This document shows, piece by piece, positions 42,609 through 51,460 of a stretch of DNA of 64,000 bases. The translations under genes and the position numbers were made by a program. Source of the DNA: Dethiosulfatibacter aminovorans DSM 17477 (GTDB taxonomy: Bacteria > Bacillota > Clostridia > Tissierellales > Dethiosulfatibacteraceae); NCBI RefSeq assembly GCF_900142005.1, contig NZ_FQZL01000005.1:310001-374000 (forward strand), written 5' to 3'. The notes under the pieces were generated by a model, which was given only the letters and a program-made list of their open reading frames with translations, was not told the DNA's origin and did no database searches. Each line of letters begins with the position of its first letter. The first letter of the stretch is position 1.

Positions 42609-43412
42609 ATGAAAAATGGGAAAGGGCTTGAAAAAGCAATTAATTTTTTGATTATATTTTTAATAATTGCATTTTTGACATCTTGTACAGGAGGGGAATC
42701 TGCAGATGTTGCTTTGGAACCTGAAAAAGAGATAATGGTTTCTGCAGCAGCAAGCCTTACGGAGGCGGTCACGGAAATCAGCGAAAACTTCCAGGAGGAA
42801 ACAGGAATAGAAGTGGTTCTGAATTTTTCTTCTTCAGGGTCCCTGCAAAAGCAGATTGAAGAAGGCGCTCCTGCAGATATTTTTCTATCGGCGTCAAAAT
42901 CAAAAATGGACAAACTGGAGGAAAAAGACCTTATTGATGCAGAGTCTAGAAAGGACTACTTGAACAACCATCTTGTACTCATAGTTTCGGAAGAGTACAA
43001 GGACGAGATAAAGAGTATTGAAGATCTTCTTGAGTCGGGGCTTAAGCTTAGTGTGGGAGAACCGGAGTCTGTTCCGGCGGGGAAATATGCAAAGCAGTCC
43101 CTTGAATATTACGACATGTGGGACAAGCTTGCGGGACAAATGGTATATGCCAAAACTGTAAAGCAGGTGGCACAATACGTTGAAAGCGGTGATTCACCTG
43201 CAGGGATTGTGTATATGACGGATACGACCCTGTTGAAACACAGTTACGTAAACAAGGTATTTGATGATGAGTCTCATACGCCCATAGTATATCCTCTTGC
43301 AATAATAAGGGACAGCAAGAACAAGGACATGGCAGAGGAATATATTGAGTATCTCCAGAATGGAGAATCCAGGTCGATATTTGTGAAATACAATTTTGAA
43401 CCTTTGTTCTAG
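42609..43412 (+). CDS. modA: Molybdate ABC transporter substrate-binding lipoprotein
   Basis: A 267-residue class B oxyanion-binding protein. It has a signal peptide with lipobox (LTSC), then VSAAASLTEAVTEISENF and FNFSSSGSLQKQIEEGAPADIF-type ligand-binding segments typical of ModA, where Ser side chains hold molybdate. It lies 30 bp after nifV and supplies Mo for FeMo-cofactor; cotranscription with nif is likely. GAGAGGAGGC precedes the start. Confidence 0.94.
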   Translation: MKNGKGLEKAINFLIIFLIIAFLTSCTGGESADVALEPEKEIMVSAAASLTEAVTEISENFQEETGIEVVLNFSSSGSLQKQIEEGAPADIFLSASKSKMDKLEEKDLIDAESRKDYLNNHLVLIVSEEYKDEIKSIEDLLESGLKLSVGEPESVPAGKYAKQSLEYYDMWDKLAGQMVYAKTVKQVAQYVESGDSPAGIVYMTDTTLLKHSYVNKVFDDESHTPIVYPLAIIRDSKNKDMAEEYIEYLQNGESRSIFVKYNFEPLF

Positions 43413-43457
43413 GGAGCCCGTAAAGCAAAAGAAAGTTAATTTGAAAGGAGATTCATT

Positions 43458-44132
43458 ATGGTTGCTGACTTGATTTTGTTTTCATTTAAAATCGCTTTTA
43501 TATCGACAATCTTCACATTTGCGCTGGGATTGTTCTTTGCAAGAATATTTACAAACAACAACTTTAGAGGTAAAGGGATACTGGAAGTTATGATTATTCT
43601 TCCCATGGTTATGCCTCCAACAATAACCGGGTATGCACTCCTCATATTTATGGGAAGGAGAATGTTTTTAGGAAAACTATTCTATAGTATTTTTGGTTCG
43701 ACCATAATATTCACTCCTGTTGCCGCCTGCATAGCGGCAATCATAGTATCCCTTCCTCTAATGTATCAGAGCTGCAAGGCTGCACTCATAAATATAGACC
43801 AGTGCTATATTAATGCTGCAAGGACCATGAAGGCTTCTGAAAGAAAAATATTCTGGAAGGTTGTCCTTCCTCTTGCATGGCCTGGAATAGTCAGCGGCAT
43901 AATTTTGTCCTTTGCAAGGGCTCTAGGGGAATTCGGAGCAACCCTTATGGTTGCCGGAAATATTCCCGGAAAAACCCAGACTATTCCGACAGCGCTGTAT
44001 TTTGCAGTGGAAAATGGAAATACGGCAGTTGCCAATACATTGCTTGGCATTGAGGTTGTTTTCAGCTTCCTGCTGGTGTTTGGCCTGAATATATGGCTTA
44101 AGAAGAAAAACTACAATCTTGTAGAATTCTAG
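43458..44132 (+). CDS. modB: Molybdate ABC transporter permease
   Basis: A 224-residue permease with five to six hydrophobic segments. The EAA cytoplasmic loop is clear: AARTMKASERKIFWKVVLPLAWPGIVSG, followed by ALGEFGATLMVAG, the ModB hallmark. It lies between modA and modC with short spacers. AAAGGAG upstream of the ATG. Confidence 0.95.
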   Translation: MVADLILFSFKIAFISTIFTFALGLFFARIFTNNNFRGKGILEVMIILPMVMPPTITGYALLIFMGRRMFLGKLFYSIFGSTIIFTPVAACIAAIIVSLPLMYQSCKAALINIDQCYINAARTMKASERKIFWKVVLPLAWPGIVSGIILSFARALGEFGATLMVAGNIPGKTQTIPTALYFAVENGNTAVANTLLGIEVVFSFLLVFGLNIWLKKKNYNLVEF

Positions 44133-44148
44133 AAGCGGAGGTGAGGGA

Positions 44149-44817
44149 ATGATAAATGTAGAAATTAAAAAGAATCTGTTCTATTTTGACCTCGATGTCA
44201 ATTTTGACTTGAACAAAGAGGTTCTTGTACTGAAGGGCCCCTCCGGGTCAGGAAAGACTACAGTCCTGAACTGTATTGCAGGCCTTGACAAGCCCGATAG
44301 CGGCATCATAAGAATAGACGATGAAATAGTATATTCTTCAAGAAATAAAATAGACTACCCTGCAAGGGACAGGAATATTAGTTATGTCTTTCAGAATTTT
44401 GCATTGTTTCCCCATATGACGGTTTTCGAGAATATTCTCTTCGGCGTTGACAAAAGAAAGAGGGAGGATCTTGACTACGTTCGCAAACTTATGGATATAT
44501 TCGGGATAAGCCATCTGAAGGACAGGAAATCCAATTGCATCTCCGGAGGAGAAAAGCAAAGGACCGCCCTTGCAAGGGCCTTGGCTACCAAACCTCACAT
44601 TCTCCTTATGGATGAGCCCTTCAGCTCCCTTGACGTAAAAATCAAGTCCACCCTCTATGACGAGTTTCTTGAATTGAAAAACTCCCTTGATATAGGAGTG
44701 ATACTAGTCACCCACGACCCCCATGAAGCAAAGGTGTTGGGTGACAGGATAGTGAACATAAAGGAAGGTTCCTGCATCTATGATATATCCGCAAGAAAGA
44801 GCCGGCTTGTCAAATAG
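44149..44817 (+). CDS. modC: Molybdate ABC transporter ATP-binding protein (short, no TOBE domain)
   Basis: A 222-residue ABC ATPase. Walker A GPSGSGKTT, signature ISGGEKQR, Walker B ILLMDEPFSSLD and switch VTHD are present. Typical ModC proteins are about 350 residues with a C-terminal TOBE regulatory domain; that domain is absent here, so trans-inhibition by molybdate through TOBE is not expected. The gene ends the nif-mod run. GGAGGTGAGG precedes the start. Confidence 0.92.
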   Translation: MINVEIKKNLFYFDLDVNFDLNKEVLVLKGPSGSGKTTVLNCIAGLDKPDSGIIRIDDEIVYSSRNKIDYPARDRNISYVFQNFALFPHMTVFENILFGVDKRKREDLDYVRKLMDIFGISHLKDRKSNCISGGEKQRTALARALATKPHILLMDEPFSSLDVKIKSTLYDEFLELKNSLDIGVILVTHDPHEAKVLGDRIVNIKEGSCIYDISARKSRLVK

Positions 44818-44881
44818 GCTTTCCCATTTCGCATACTAAATAGGATTTTAGGGTATAAACGTAACAAATGGAGGTGCGAAT

Positions 44882-45133
44882 ATGGAAAAATTTTGTCAAA
44901 GTTGCGGCATGCCTATGGACCAGGACCCTGAAAAGGGCGGAACCAACAAGGACGGTACAAAGAATGATATGTATTGTAGTTACTGTTATGAAAATGGCGA
45001 ATTCAAAGATGATTTCACAGAAGCATCGCAGATGGTCGAATTCGTAAAGGGTAAGTTGGCTGAAAAGGGAATGGGCAAGATCAAGCAGAGTTTGTACACC
45101 AGCCAAATCAAGAAACTTAAGCGTTGGAAATAA
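44882..45133 (+). CDS. Small zinc-ribbon protein
   Basis: An 83-residue protein of the 'putative zinc ribbon' type: MEKFCQSCGMPM at the start and MYCSYCYENG later give four Cys for one zinc, followed by a helical basic tail. Members are common in anaerobic Firmicutes and Archaea with no settled function. It may be in the nif-mod transcript (64 bp after modC), ahead of a strong hairpin. GGAGGTGCG precedes the start. Confidence 0.85.
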   Translation: MEKFCQSCGMPMDQDPEKGGTNKDGTKNDMYCSYCYENGEFKDDFTEASQMVEFVKGKLAEKGMGKIKQSLYTSQIKKLKRWK

Positions 45134-45162
45134 TGTAGTCATAATAGTTTTTCATGAAGCGG

Positions 45163-45210
45163 GCGCAGTCTTGCCAGGATATGATTTCTGGCAGGACTGC
45201 GCTTCTATTG
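45163..45210 (+). terminator. Terminator at the end of the nif-mod-zinc ribbon unit
   Basis: A 15-bp stem (45163-45177 with 45188-45202, one GU pair; GCGCAGTC..., ...GACTGCGC), followed by TTCTATTGT. Very stable stem with a moderate T tract. Confidence 0.75.
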
Positions 45211-45270
45211 TATCCTATGAGATTAGTCCACTTTGTGTATCTGGGTTACGAACACAATGGAAATCTGTAC

Positions 45271-45299
45271 TTGATTTAAAAACAAATATAGGGTATTAT
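45271..45299 (+). promoter_or_regulatory. Promoter of tdh-kbl
   Basis: TTGATT (45271-45276), 17-bp spacer, TATTAT (45294-45299), 57 bp before the tdh start. Confidence 0.65.
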
Positions 45300-45355
45300 A
45301 TTATTGAAAGGATTTGTTATTGATGTTTTCAAATATAAATTGAGGTGATTGTTGT

Positions 45356-46393
45356 ATGAATGGAAAAATGGATGCTCTTGTCAAAAAGTACAGGAAACCC
45401 GGATTGTGGCTTGAAAAAGTGGATATTCCAAGTTTGAAGTATGGAGAAGTGATGGTCAAGATTCACAAGACTGCCATATGCGGTACGGATGTACACATAT
45501 ACAATTGGGATAAGTGGTCTCAGGAAACCATACCGGTTCCAATGACCATAGGACATGAGTTTGTTGGAGAAATAGTTGAACTTGGACAGGGGGTAGTGGA
45601 TCTGCATGTGGGGGATATAGTTTCAGGCGAAGGGCATATTGTCTGTGGCAAGTGCAGAAACTGTCTTGCGGGAAGGAGGCACCTTTGCAAGGATACCCAG
45701 GGTGTAGGTGTCAACAGGACGGGGATATTTTCTGAATATGTTGCCCTACCAGCATCTAATATATGGGTGCCTCATGGGAATATTCCCGAAGATATAATAA
45801 GCATATTCGACCCTCTTGGAAATGCGGCACATACAGCCTTGTCCTTTGACCTTCTGGGAGAAGACGTGCTGATAACAGGAGCGGGTCCCATAGGTGCAAT
45901 GGCGGTGGCAATTGCCAGGCATGCGGGAGCAAGGTTCATTGTGGTATCCGATGTCAATCCATACAGGCTTGCACTTGCCAAGAAGATGGGTGCAGACAGG
46001 GTTGTAGATGTTACAAAGGAAAAGCTGTCGGATGTTTTGAATGAGCTTGACATGGCTGAAGGATTTGATGTAGGTCTGGAAATGTCTGGAAATGGAAGTG
46101 CCTTCAATGATATGATAGACTTGATGGTACACGGTGGCAAGATAGCCATGCTTGGAATACAAGCCGAGGGTACTGTCATTGATTGGAACAAGATAGTATT
46201 CAACGGACTTCAAATAAAGGGAATATACGGAAGAGAAATGTATGAGACATGGTACAAGATGAATTCCATGCTTCAGACAGGTATGGATGTTTCATCAATA
46301 ATAACCCACCATTTTCACTATACCGACTACGAAAAGGGATTTGAAGCCATGAGAAGCGGACAGTCAGGCAAAGTGATACTGGAATGGGAATAG
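45356..46393 (+). CDS. tdh: L-threonine 3-dehydrogenase
   Basis: A 345-residue zinc-dependent medium-chain dehydrogenase that oxidises threonine to 2-amino-3-ketobutyrate with NAD. Catalytic zinc site [13 protein letters not shown] and GHEFVGEI, structural zinc Cys set [15 protein letters not shown] and the NAD motif [11 protein letters not shown] are present. The kbl gene follows after 9 bp, which makes the assignment secure. GAGGTGATTG precedes the start. Confidence 0.95.
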   Translation: MNGKMDALVKKYRKPGLWLEKVDIPSLKYGEVMVKIHKTAICGTDVHIYNWDKWSQETIPVPMTIGHEFVGEIVELGQGVVDLHVGDIVSGEGHIVCGKCRNCLAGRRHLCKDTQGVGVNRTGIFSEYVALPASNIWVPHGNIPEDIISIFDPLGNAAHTALSFDLLGEDVLITGAGPIGAMAVAIARHAGARFIVVSDVNPYRLALAKKMGADRVVDVTKEKLSDVLNELDMAEGFDVGLEMSGNGSAFNDMIDLMVHGGKIAMLGIQAEGTVIDWNKIVFNGLQIKGIYGREMYETWYKMNSMLQTGMDVSSIITHHFHYTDYEKGFEAMRSGQSGKVILEWE

Positions 46394-46402
46394 GAGGAAG
46401 GA

Positions 46403-47593
46403 ATGTATAAGAATATCAGGAAGGTGTATGAAGGAAAGCTTAATGAAATCAGGGAAAGCGGTTTGTGGAAAGAGGAGAGAATAATAGTATCTCCCCAGAA
46501 AAGCAGGATAGATACGGACAAGGTTAGCGGTGTACTCAACATGTGTGCAAACAACTATCTTGGACTGGCTAACAACGAGGAAGTAAGAAATGCAGCAAAG
46601 AAAAGTTACGACGACTGGGGATACGGACTTTCCTCCGTCAGGTTCATCTGCGGGACACAGTCAGTACACAAGGCCCTTGAAAACAAGCTTTCGGAATTTC
46701 TTGGAATGGAGGATACTATTCTCTACTCTTCATGTTTCGATGCAAACGGAGGTCTTTTTGAAACAATCCTGACTGAAAACGACGCGGTCATTAGCGATGA
46801 ACTCAACCATGCAAGCATTATAGACGGCGTCAGGCTGTGCAAGGCCAAGAGATACAGGTACAAAAACAACAATATGGAGGATCTTGAAGAACAGCTTAAG
46901 CAGGCAGACAAGGACGGAGCGGAAGTTAAGCTTATAGCTACTGACGGAGTTTTCTCCATGGACGGTATAATTGCAGACTTGAAGGGCATTTGCGACCTTG
47001 CAGACAAATATGATGCTCTTGTAATGGTGGATGATAGTCATGCAGTGGGATTCGTCGGCAAGAAAGGAAGAGGAACCCACGAATACAATGATGTAATGGA
47101 CAGGGTTGATATCATTACAGGAACTCTTGGAAAGGCTCTTGGAGGCGCAAGTGGAGGATATACAAGTGGGAGAAAGGAAATAATAGACCTTCTCAGACAA
47201 AGGTCAAGACCATATCTCTTTTCAAATACACTTGCACCTGCCATAGCAAATGCATCTCTCAAGGTCCTTGAGATGCTGACTGAAAGCACCGAATACAGGG
47301 ACAAGCTTGAAGAAAATACAAAATATTTCAGGGATAATATCAAAAAACTCGGTTTCGACATAATTGACGGTGTACACCCAATCGTGCCCATCATGCTTGG
47401 CGATGCCGTCTTGTCACAGAAAATGTCAGAGATGCTTCTCGAAAAGGGTGTCTATGTAATAGGTTTTTATTATCCCGTAGTTCCAAAGGGCAAGGCCAGG
47501 ATAAGGACACAGATATCTGCAGCTCATAGCATTGAGGATCTGGAATTTGCCTTGAATGCTTTCAAGGAAGTTAAGGAAGAACTGGGAATATAG
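46403..47593 (+). CDS. kbl: Glycine C-acetyltransferase (2-amino-3-ketobutyrate CoA ligase)
   Basis: A 396-residue alpha-oxoamine synthase with PLP. It cleaves 2-amino-3-ketobutyrate with CoA to glycine and acetyl-Co[25 protein letters not shown] and the PLP lysine region [13 protein letters not shown] are clear. With tdh it converts threonine to glycine and acetyl-CoA, fitting amino-acid fermentation. AGGAGGAAGG precedes the ATG. Confidence 0.96.
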   Translation: MYKNIRKVYEGKLNEIRESGLWKEERIIVSPQKSRIDTDKVSGVLNMCANNYLGLANNEEVRNAAKKSYDDWGYGLSSVRFICGTQSVHKALENKLSEFLGMEDTILYSSCFDANGGLFETILTENDAVISDELNHASIIDGVRLCKAKRYRYKNNNMEDLEEQLKQADKDGAEVKLIATDGVFSMDGIIADLKGICDLADKYDALVMVDDSHAVGFVGKKGRGTHEYNDVMDRVDIITGTLGKALGGASGGYTSGRKEIIDLLRQRSRPYLFSNTLAPAIANASLKVLEMLTESTEYRDKLEENTKYFRDNIKKLGFDIIDGVHPIVPIMLGDAVLSQKMSEMLLEKGVYVIGFYYPVVPKGKARIRTQISAAHSIEDLEFALNAFKEVKEELGI

Positions 47594-47616
47594 GATTGAA
47601 ATTCATATAACAAAAG

Positions 47617-47647
47617 AATGCCGCATTAATTTGCGGCATTTTTTTTC
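47617..47647. terminator. Bidirectional terminator between kbl and the antiporter gene
   Basis: AATGCCGCA/TGCGGCATT (47617-47625, 47632-47640) followed by T8 on the plus strand. The stop codon and last codons of the minus-strand antiporter gene lie inside this hairpin. Confidence 0.88.
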
Positions 47648-48930
47648 TTGGCTTCATTATTTTCTTTCCACTTATCAAATGAATTGCTTCCGGTTTTTAT
47701 ATTTTTGGAAGAGGCGTTCTTTTTATTATCTGAAGATTCAGGGGCAACCTTGGGCTTGTGCAGCTGGCTTTCTCCTGCATTTATTATGGCTGTCTTTGTG
47801 GCAACAGGTCCGATAACTTCTGTAAGTATTGTAGTTGCAAGGAGAATGGTTATAACGATGTCTCCAAGGTCTGTTCCTGCAAATTCACGGCTGACGCTTA
47901 TTGCAAGACCAACTGCAACCCCTACCTGGGAGTAAAGACCCATTCCGATATATTTCCTGACTGTTTTTGATGACTTTGCTATGACTGCTCCAAGAGATGC
48001 ACCTGCAGTCTTTCCTATGATCCTTACGGCAAAGTATACAACTCCAACAAGACCCAGCTGAGGTATCATTGAAATGTTAAGCCTTGAGCCCGCCAGGATG
48101 AAGAATATTGATACTATAGGGGTTGAGAATGTTTCAATCTGTTCAAACGCATATCTGTTGTCCGGAACAAGATTCGCCACCATGACTCCCATTGCCATTG
48201 CAGAAAGCAGAGCAGAAAGATGGAAGGCTGTGGTGATTCCTATTAGCAGCAGTATTGCTCCCAGAATGTATGAAAGTACATCTACACTTCTTCTTTCCTT
48301 GTTCAGTACATAGGATAGACATAATCCTATTATAGCTCCTGCAATCAGTGAAAGCACAATTTCCATAAGTGGATGGAGAAAGACTTTTGTCACCGTAAGA
48401 GCCTCATTCTTTATGAAGACCTTGGCAATTGCAGATGAAACTGAAAATATCATAAGACATATTGCATCGTCTACTGCTACAACTCCAAGGAGCGTCGATG
48501 TCAGAGATCCTTTTGCCTTAAGCTCTTTCAGCACCATTGTTGTTGCCGCAGGTGCAGTGGCTGCGGCTACGGCTCCAAGAACAAGTGCGTTTGCTGTGCT
48601 TTGACCCAGCAGAAGCAGCGCTCCTGTTACGAGGGCGAAGGCTATAAAGGATTCAAAAAATGCTATAATGAATATTGATTTTCCAAGTCTCTTTATCAGG
48701 GGGATTTCAAATTCGCTTCCAATATTGAATGCGATTATCCCCAATGCAAAATCACTGATGAAGGACAGTTTGTCCAAAAGTTCAGTGTTTGTAATATTCA
48801 ATCCGGATATTCCTAGTAGGAGGCCTGCTATTATATAGCCTGCTACGCTGGGAATTTTCAACTTGTTAATAGCCTTTCCCGCAAGAAGTCCTACGATAAC
48901 AGCTATTCCCAGGCAAGTGAATTCATTCAT
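47626..48930 (-). CDS. CPA2-family cation:proton antiporter (KefB/NapA-like)
   Basis: A 434-residue membrane protein with about 12 to 13 hydrophobic segments (about 3-375) and a charged tail (about 385-434) rich in Lys/Asn/Ser. GYIIAGLLLGISGLNI at the start and the TTTTMVLKEL- and VDDAICLMIFS-type segments (AVDDAICLM holds the paired acidic residues used for cation/proton exchange) mark the CPA2 group. There is no TrkA_N domain. Na+ or K+ exchange for H+ is expected. The final codons overlap the shared terminator. Confidence 0.9.
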   Translation of the reverse strand: MNEFTCLGIAVIVGLLAGKAINKLKIPSVAGYIIAGLLLGISGLNITNTELLDKLSFISDFALGIIAFNIGSEFEIPLIKRLGKSIFIIAFFESFIAFALVTGALLLLGQSTANALVLGAVAAATAPAATTMVLKELKAKGSLTSTLLGVVAVDDAICLMIFSVSSAIAKVFIKNEALTVTKVFLHPLMEIVLSLIAGAIIGLCLSYVLNKERRSVDVLSYILGAILLLIGITTAFHLSALLSAMAMGVMVANLVPDNRYAFEQIETFSTPIVSIFFILAGSRLNISMIPQLGLVGVVYFAVRIIGKTAGASLGAVIAKSSKTVRKYIGMGLYSQVGVAVGLAISVSREFAGTDLGDIVITILLATTILTEVIGPVATKTAIINAGESQLHKPKVAPESSDNKKNASSKNIKTGSNSFDKWKENNEAKKKNAAN

Positions 48931-49459
48931 TTTATTATACCTCTTCTAATTGTTTTTTATATCTTTGTTTAAGTGAAATTTGGAGCTTTTATAAAAAACA
49001 GCTAGAAATTATGCGCTTAAAACAAACTAAATGATTATAATATTGAATTCTAGCACTATAGGTATGTCTTGTCAAATGGTTTTCTGTAAAAAAAACGTTA
49101 TCTTTTTGAAAAAAACAATTTTTTTTTGTAATGCGGCAGTATTTGCGGAGTGGATTGTGTAACTATGAAAAAAAGACATATACTTGATTATTGGAGTTGT
49201 TTGATGTATATTTATGGTGGTAAAAAACTACATGTGGATCAATTCAATCAGATAATATAAAGTATACAGTTTAAGCATCTATATATTTATATCATATGAA
49301 TTGACTCAACTGGGTTATGTTTTTAAAATTAAGGAAGTTTTAACCCGCAACAAGTTTCGTGCTAATTCATATAATATAAAGTATACAGTTGAAGTATCTA
49401 TATATTTATATCATATGAATTAACTCAACTGGGTAACGGTTTAAAACTAGGAGGAAGCC
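48931..49459. other. 529-bp intergenic region with a duplicated palindromic repeat
   Basis: No gene is supported. The left part (48931-49250) is AT-rich and probably holds the antiporter promoter on the minus strand. The right part holds two 66-bp direct repeats described separately. A 31-codon ORF at 49165 has no ribosome site. Confidence 0.6.
49252..49436 (+). repeat. Two 66-bp direct repeats with internal palindromes
   Basis: Copies at 49252-49317 and 49371-49436 agree at 62 of 66 positions and are spaced 119 bp start to start. Each contains a run such as CTATATATTTATATCATATGAATT and ends in ACTCAACTGGGT. Around the second copy, AATTCATAT (49364-49372) is inverted as ATATGAATT (49413-49421), and the arms continue pairing inward (ATATAAA with TTTATAT), giving a stem of roughly 20 bp. 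The first copy has CAATTCA/TGAATTG in the same role. They lie directly before the IscU-like gene. Confidence 0.85.
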
Positions 49460-49831
49460 ATGTATACAGATATAGTAATAGACCATTTCAAGAATCCGAG
49501 GAATGTGGGGTTCATAGAGGATGCAAGCGGAGTGGGTTTTGCAGGAGATCCTGAATGCGGGGACAATTTGAAGATTTTCATAAAAGTGGAGAATTATATA
49601 ATAACTGATATAAAGTTTCAGGTACAGGGATGTACTGCAGCCATTGCATCAAGCAGCATGACTACTGTTCTTGCAAAGGGCAAGCATGTCATGGCGGCAT
49701 TCGCAATAACTGAAGATGACATCACAGAAGCTCTTGGAGGCTTGCCGGAAGAAAAACTGCATTGTTCCGTGCTCGGTGCCCTTGCCCTGAAGAAGGCGGT
49801 AGCCGACTATTCAAAAAGAAGGGAAGAGTAA
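49460..49831 (+). CDS. IscU/NifU-type iron-sulfur cluster scaffold
   Basis: A 123-residue scaffold with the three conserved cluster Cys in ECGD, GCTAAIASSS and HCSVLG and the Asp next to the first. It should assemble [2Fe-2S]/[4Fe-4S] clusters for nitrogenase and other enzymes. No cysteine desulfurase (iscS/nifS) lies beside it or anywhere in the window, unlike the usual nifUS or iscSU pairs. TAGGAGGAAG precedes the start. Regulation may involve the duplicated repeat just upstream. Confidence 0.92.
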   Translation: MYTDIVIDHFKNPRNVGFIEDASGVGFAGDPECGDNLKIFIKVENYIITDIKFQVQGCTAAIASSSMTTVLAKGKHVMAAFAITEDDITEALGGLPEEKLHCSVLGALALKKAVADYSKRREE

Positions 49832-49835
49832 ATTG

Positions 49836-49879
49836 AAAAAGCACAGAAAGGCCTGAATTATGGCTCTTTCTGCGCTTGT
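49836..49879 (-). terminator. Terminator of the DEAD-box helicase gene
   Basis: AAGCACAGAAAG (49836-49847) pairs with CTTTCTGCGCTT (49868-49879) with one mismatch. On the minus strand it is followed by TTTTTCAATTT, so it mainly serves the helicase gene; it may also slow transcription from the IscU-like gene. Confidence 0.75.
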
Positions 49880-49909
49880 AGTTGAAACCTTGTTTGGAGA
49901 GATGATCAT

Positions 49910-51271
49910 CTATGCGTCCCTGGAGTTTTTCTTCCGGGACTTTTTTGTAGCCTGATCCTTGGGATTTTTCTTGAAATAGGGCGAATTCTTGTTGTCCCTT
50001 CTGTTCTTTCCCGATCTCTTGCTGGCACTTTTCCTTGGATTTCTGCGATGTCCCTGCTTGCCTTCTTCACTGGAACTTCTGTCCCAGTCAAGTTTTTCGT
50101 CGCCATCATGTTTCCTTCGGTGGCCGGATACGGAAATCTTTCCTTCATCGCTTGAATATCCGTTCTTGTAGTCTTCCTTTGGAAGCTTCATTCTGATTTC
50201 CTTTTCAATGCTGTTCATAAGAAGCCTGTCCTTTGGAGTAAGGAAGGTGACCGCTATGCCGGTTTCTCCCATTCTTCCTGTACGACCGATCCTGTGTATA
50301 TAGGTTTCGGGGCTTTCAGGCACATCATAGTTGTAGATATGGGTAACCCCGCTTATGTCGAGGCCTCTTGAAGCTACATCAGTGGCTATGAGGTACTGAT
50401 ATTTACAGTCCCTGAAGGATTTCATAACCTTCTGCCTTGCATTCTGGGTCATGTCGCCGTGGAGCTTGTTGCAGAGATATTTCTTCTCCGTCATGTGTGC
50501 TTCAAGTGCATCTGCACGTCTTTTTGTTCTGCAGAAAATTATTGCCATGAATGGATTCGTCTTGTCGAATTCATTGAAGAGGGCTTCTTCCTTGTGCCTG
50601 TCCGAACATCTGATCACCTTCTGCCTTATGGCATCAAGGGTGATGCTTTTCTTTTGTACCGCAACTTCCACAGGGTCGTTCATGAACTTGTATGCTATTC
50701 TTTTCACCCTTGAATCAAGTGTCGCAGAGAAGCAAAGCATCTGCTTGTTCTTGTTGGTTTTCTTTAATATCGTTTCAACTTCGTCCTTGAAACCTATGTG
50801 GAGCATCTGGTCTGCTTCATCAAGTACAAGGGTTGTCAGATTGTCTATGTTTATTGTCTTTCTGTTCAGGTGGTCGAGAAGCCTTCCAGGTGTGGCTATT
50901 ACAAGGGTGACATCATTCCGGAGCTTTCTCAGCTGTGAGTTTATGTCCTGACCTCCATAAACTGAAAGTATCCTCACATCGGTGTTTACAGCAAGTTTTC
51001 CGGCCTCTTCTGTAATCTGAAGGGCAAGCTCCCTGGTAGGGGTTATTACAAGTCCCTGGATATTCCTTGAATCAGTGTCGAATTTCTGAAACATGGGTAG
51101 AAGGAAGGCCAGAGTTTTTCCCGTCCCCGTCTGTGCTTCCGCCAGTACATCCATTTTTTTCAATATCTTTGGAATTGTTTGTTCCTGTACCTGGGTGGGT
51201 GTGTTTATCCCCTGGTTGCTCAGGTTGTTTATGAGGTTTTCATTTAATCCGAATTTTTTGAATTTATTCAT
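49910..51271 (-). CDS. DEAD-box ATP-dependent RNA helicase
   Basis: A 453-residue helicase. Motifs in order: Q-motif (FKKFGLNENLINNL), AQTGTGKT, PTRELALQ, TPGRLLDH, DEAD, SAT, and in the second lobe VASRGLDISGV and HRIGRTGRMG. A basic tail (about 380-453: GHRRKHDG, KRSGKNRR, KKSRKKNS) should bind RNA, as in CshA/RhlE-type enzymes of cold-shock or ribosome assembly. The mRNA leader at 51272-51360 can form two hairpins. Confidence 0.95.
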   Translation of the reverse strand: MNKFKKFGLNENLINNLSNQGINTPTQVQEQTIPKILKKMDVLAEAQTGTGKTLAFLLPMFQKFDTDSRNIQGLVITPTRELALQITEEAGKLAVNTDVRILSVYGGQDINSQLRKLRNDVTLVIATPGRLLDHLNRKTINIDNLTTLVLDEADQMLHIGFKDEVETILKKTNKNKQMLCFSATLDSRVKRIAYKFMNDPVEVAVQKKSITLDAIRQKVIRCSDRHKEEALFNEFDKTNPFMAIIFCRTKRRADALEAHMTEKKYLCNKLHGDMTQNARQKVMKSFRDCKYQYLIATDVASRGLDISGVTHIYNYDVPESPETYIHRIGRTGRMGETGIAVTFLTPKDRLLMNSIEKEIRMKLPKEDYKNGYSSDEGKISVSGHRRKHDGDEKLDWDRSSSEEGKQGHRRNPRKSASKRSGKNRRDNKNSPYFKKNPKDQATKKSRKKNSRDA

Positions 51272-51460
51272 TTTATTTCCTTATTATTCTTATTTATCAG
51301 TCGAGGCTTTCCGACTGACCGAAAATTCAAAGGGTTCGATGCCCTGAGAATTTTAGCTTATATGTGTTTTATGAAATCTGTTAAGTATATCATAATATTA
51401 CAGCATAGTACAAATGGTTTTTTTGCTTGTAAGAACGATGCACCACAGCTGCTTTATAAG

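Noticed and set aside
49165..49260. 31-codon ORF between antiporter and scaffold genes
   Set aside because: No ribosome site, AT-rich codons and no similarity to any known small protein.
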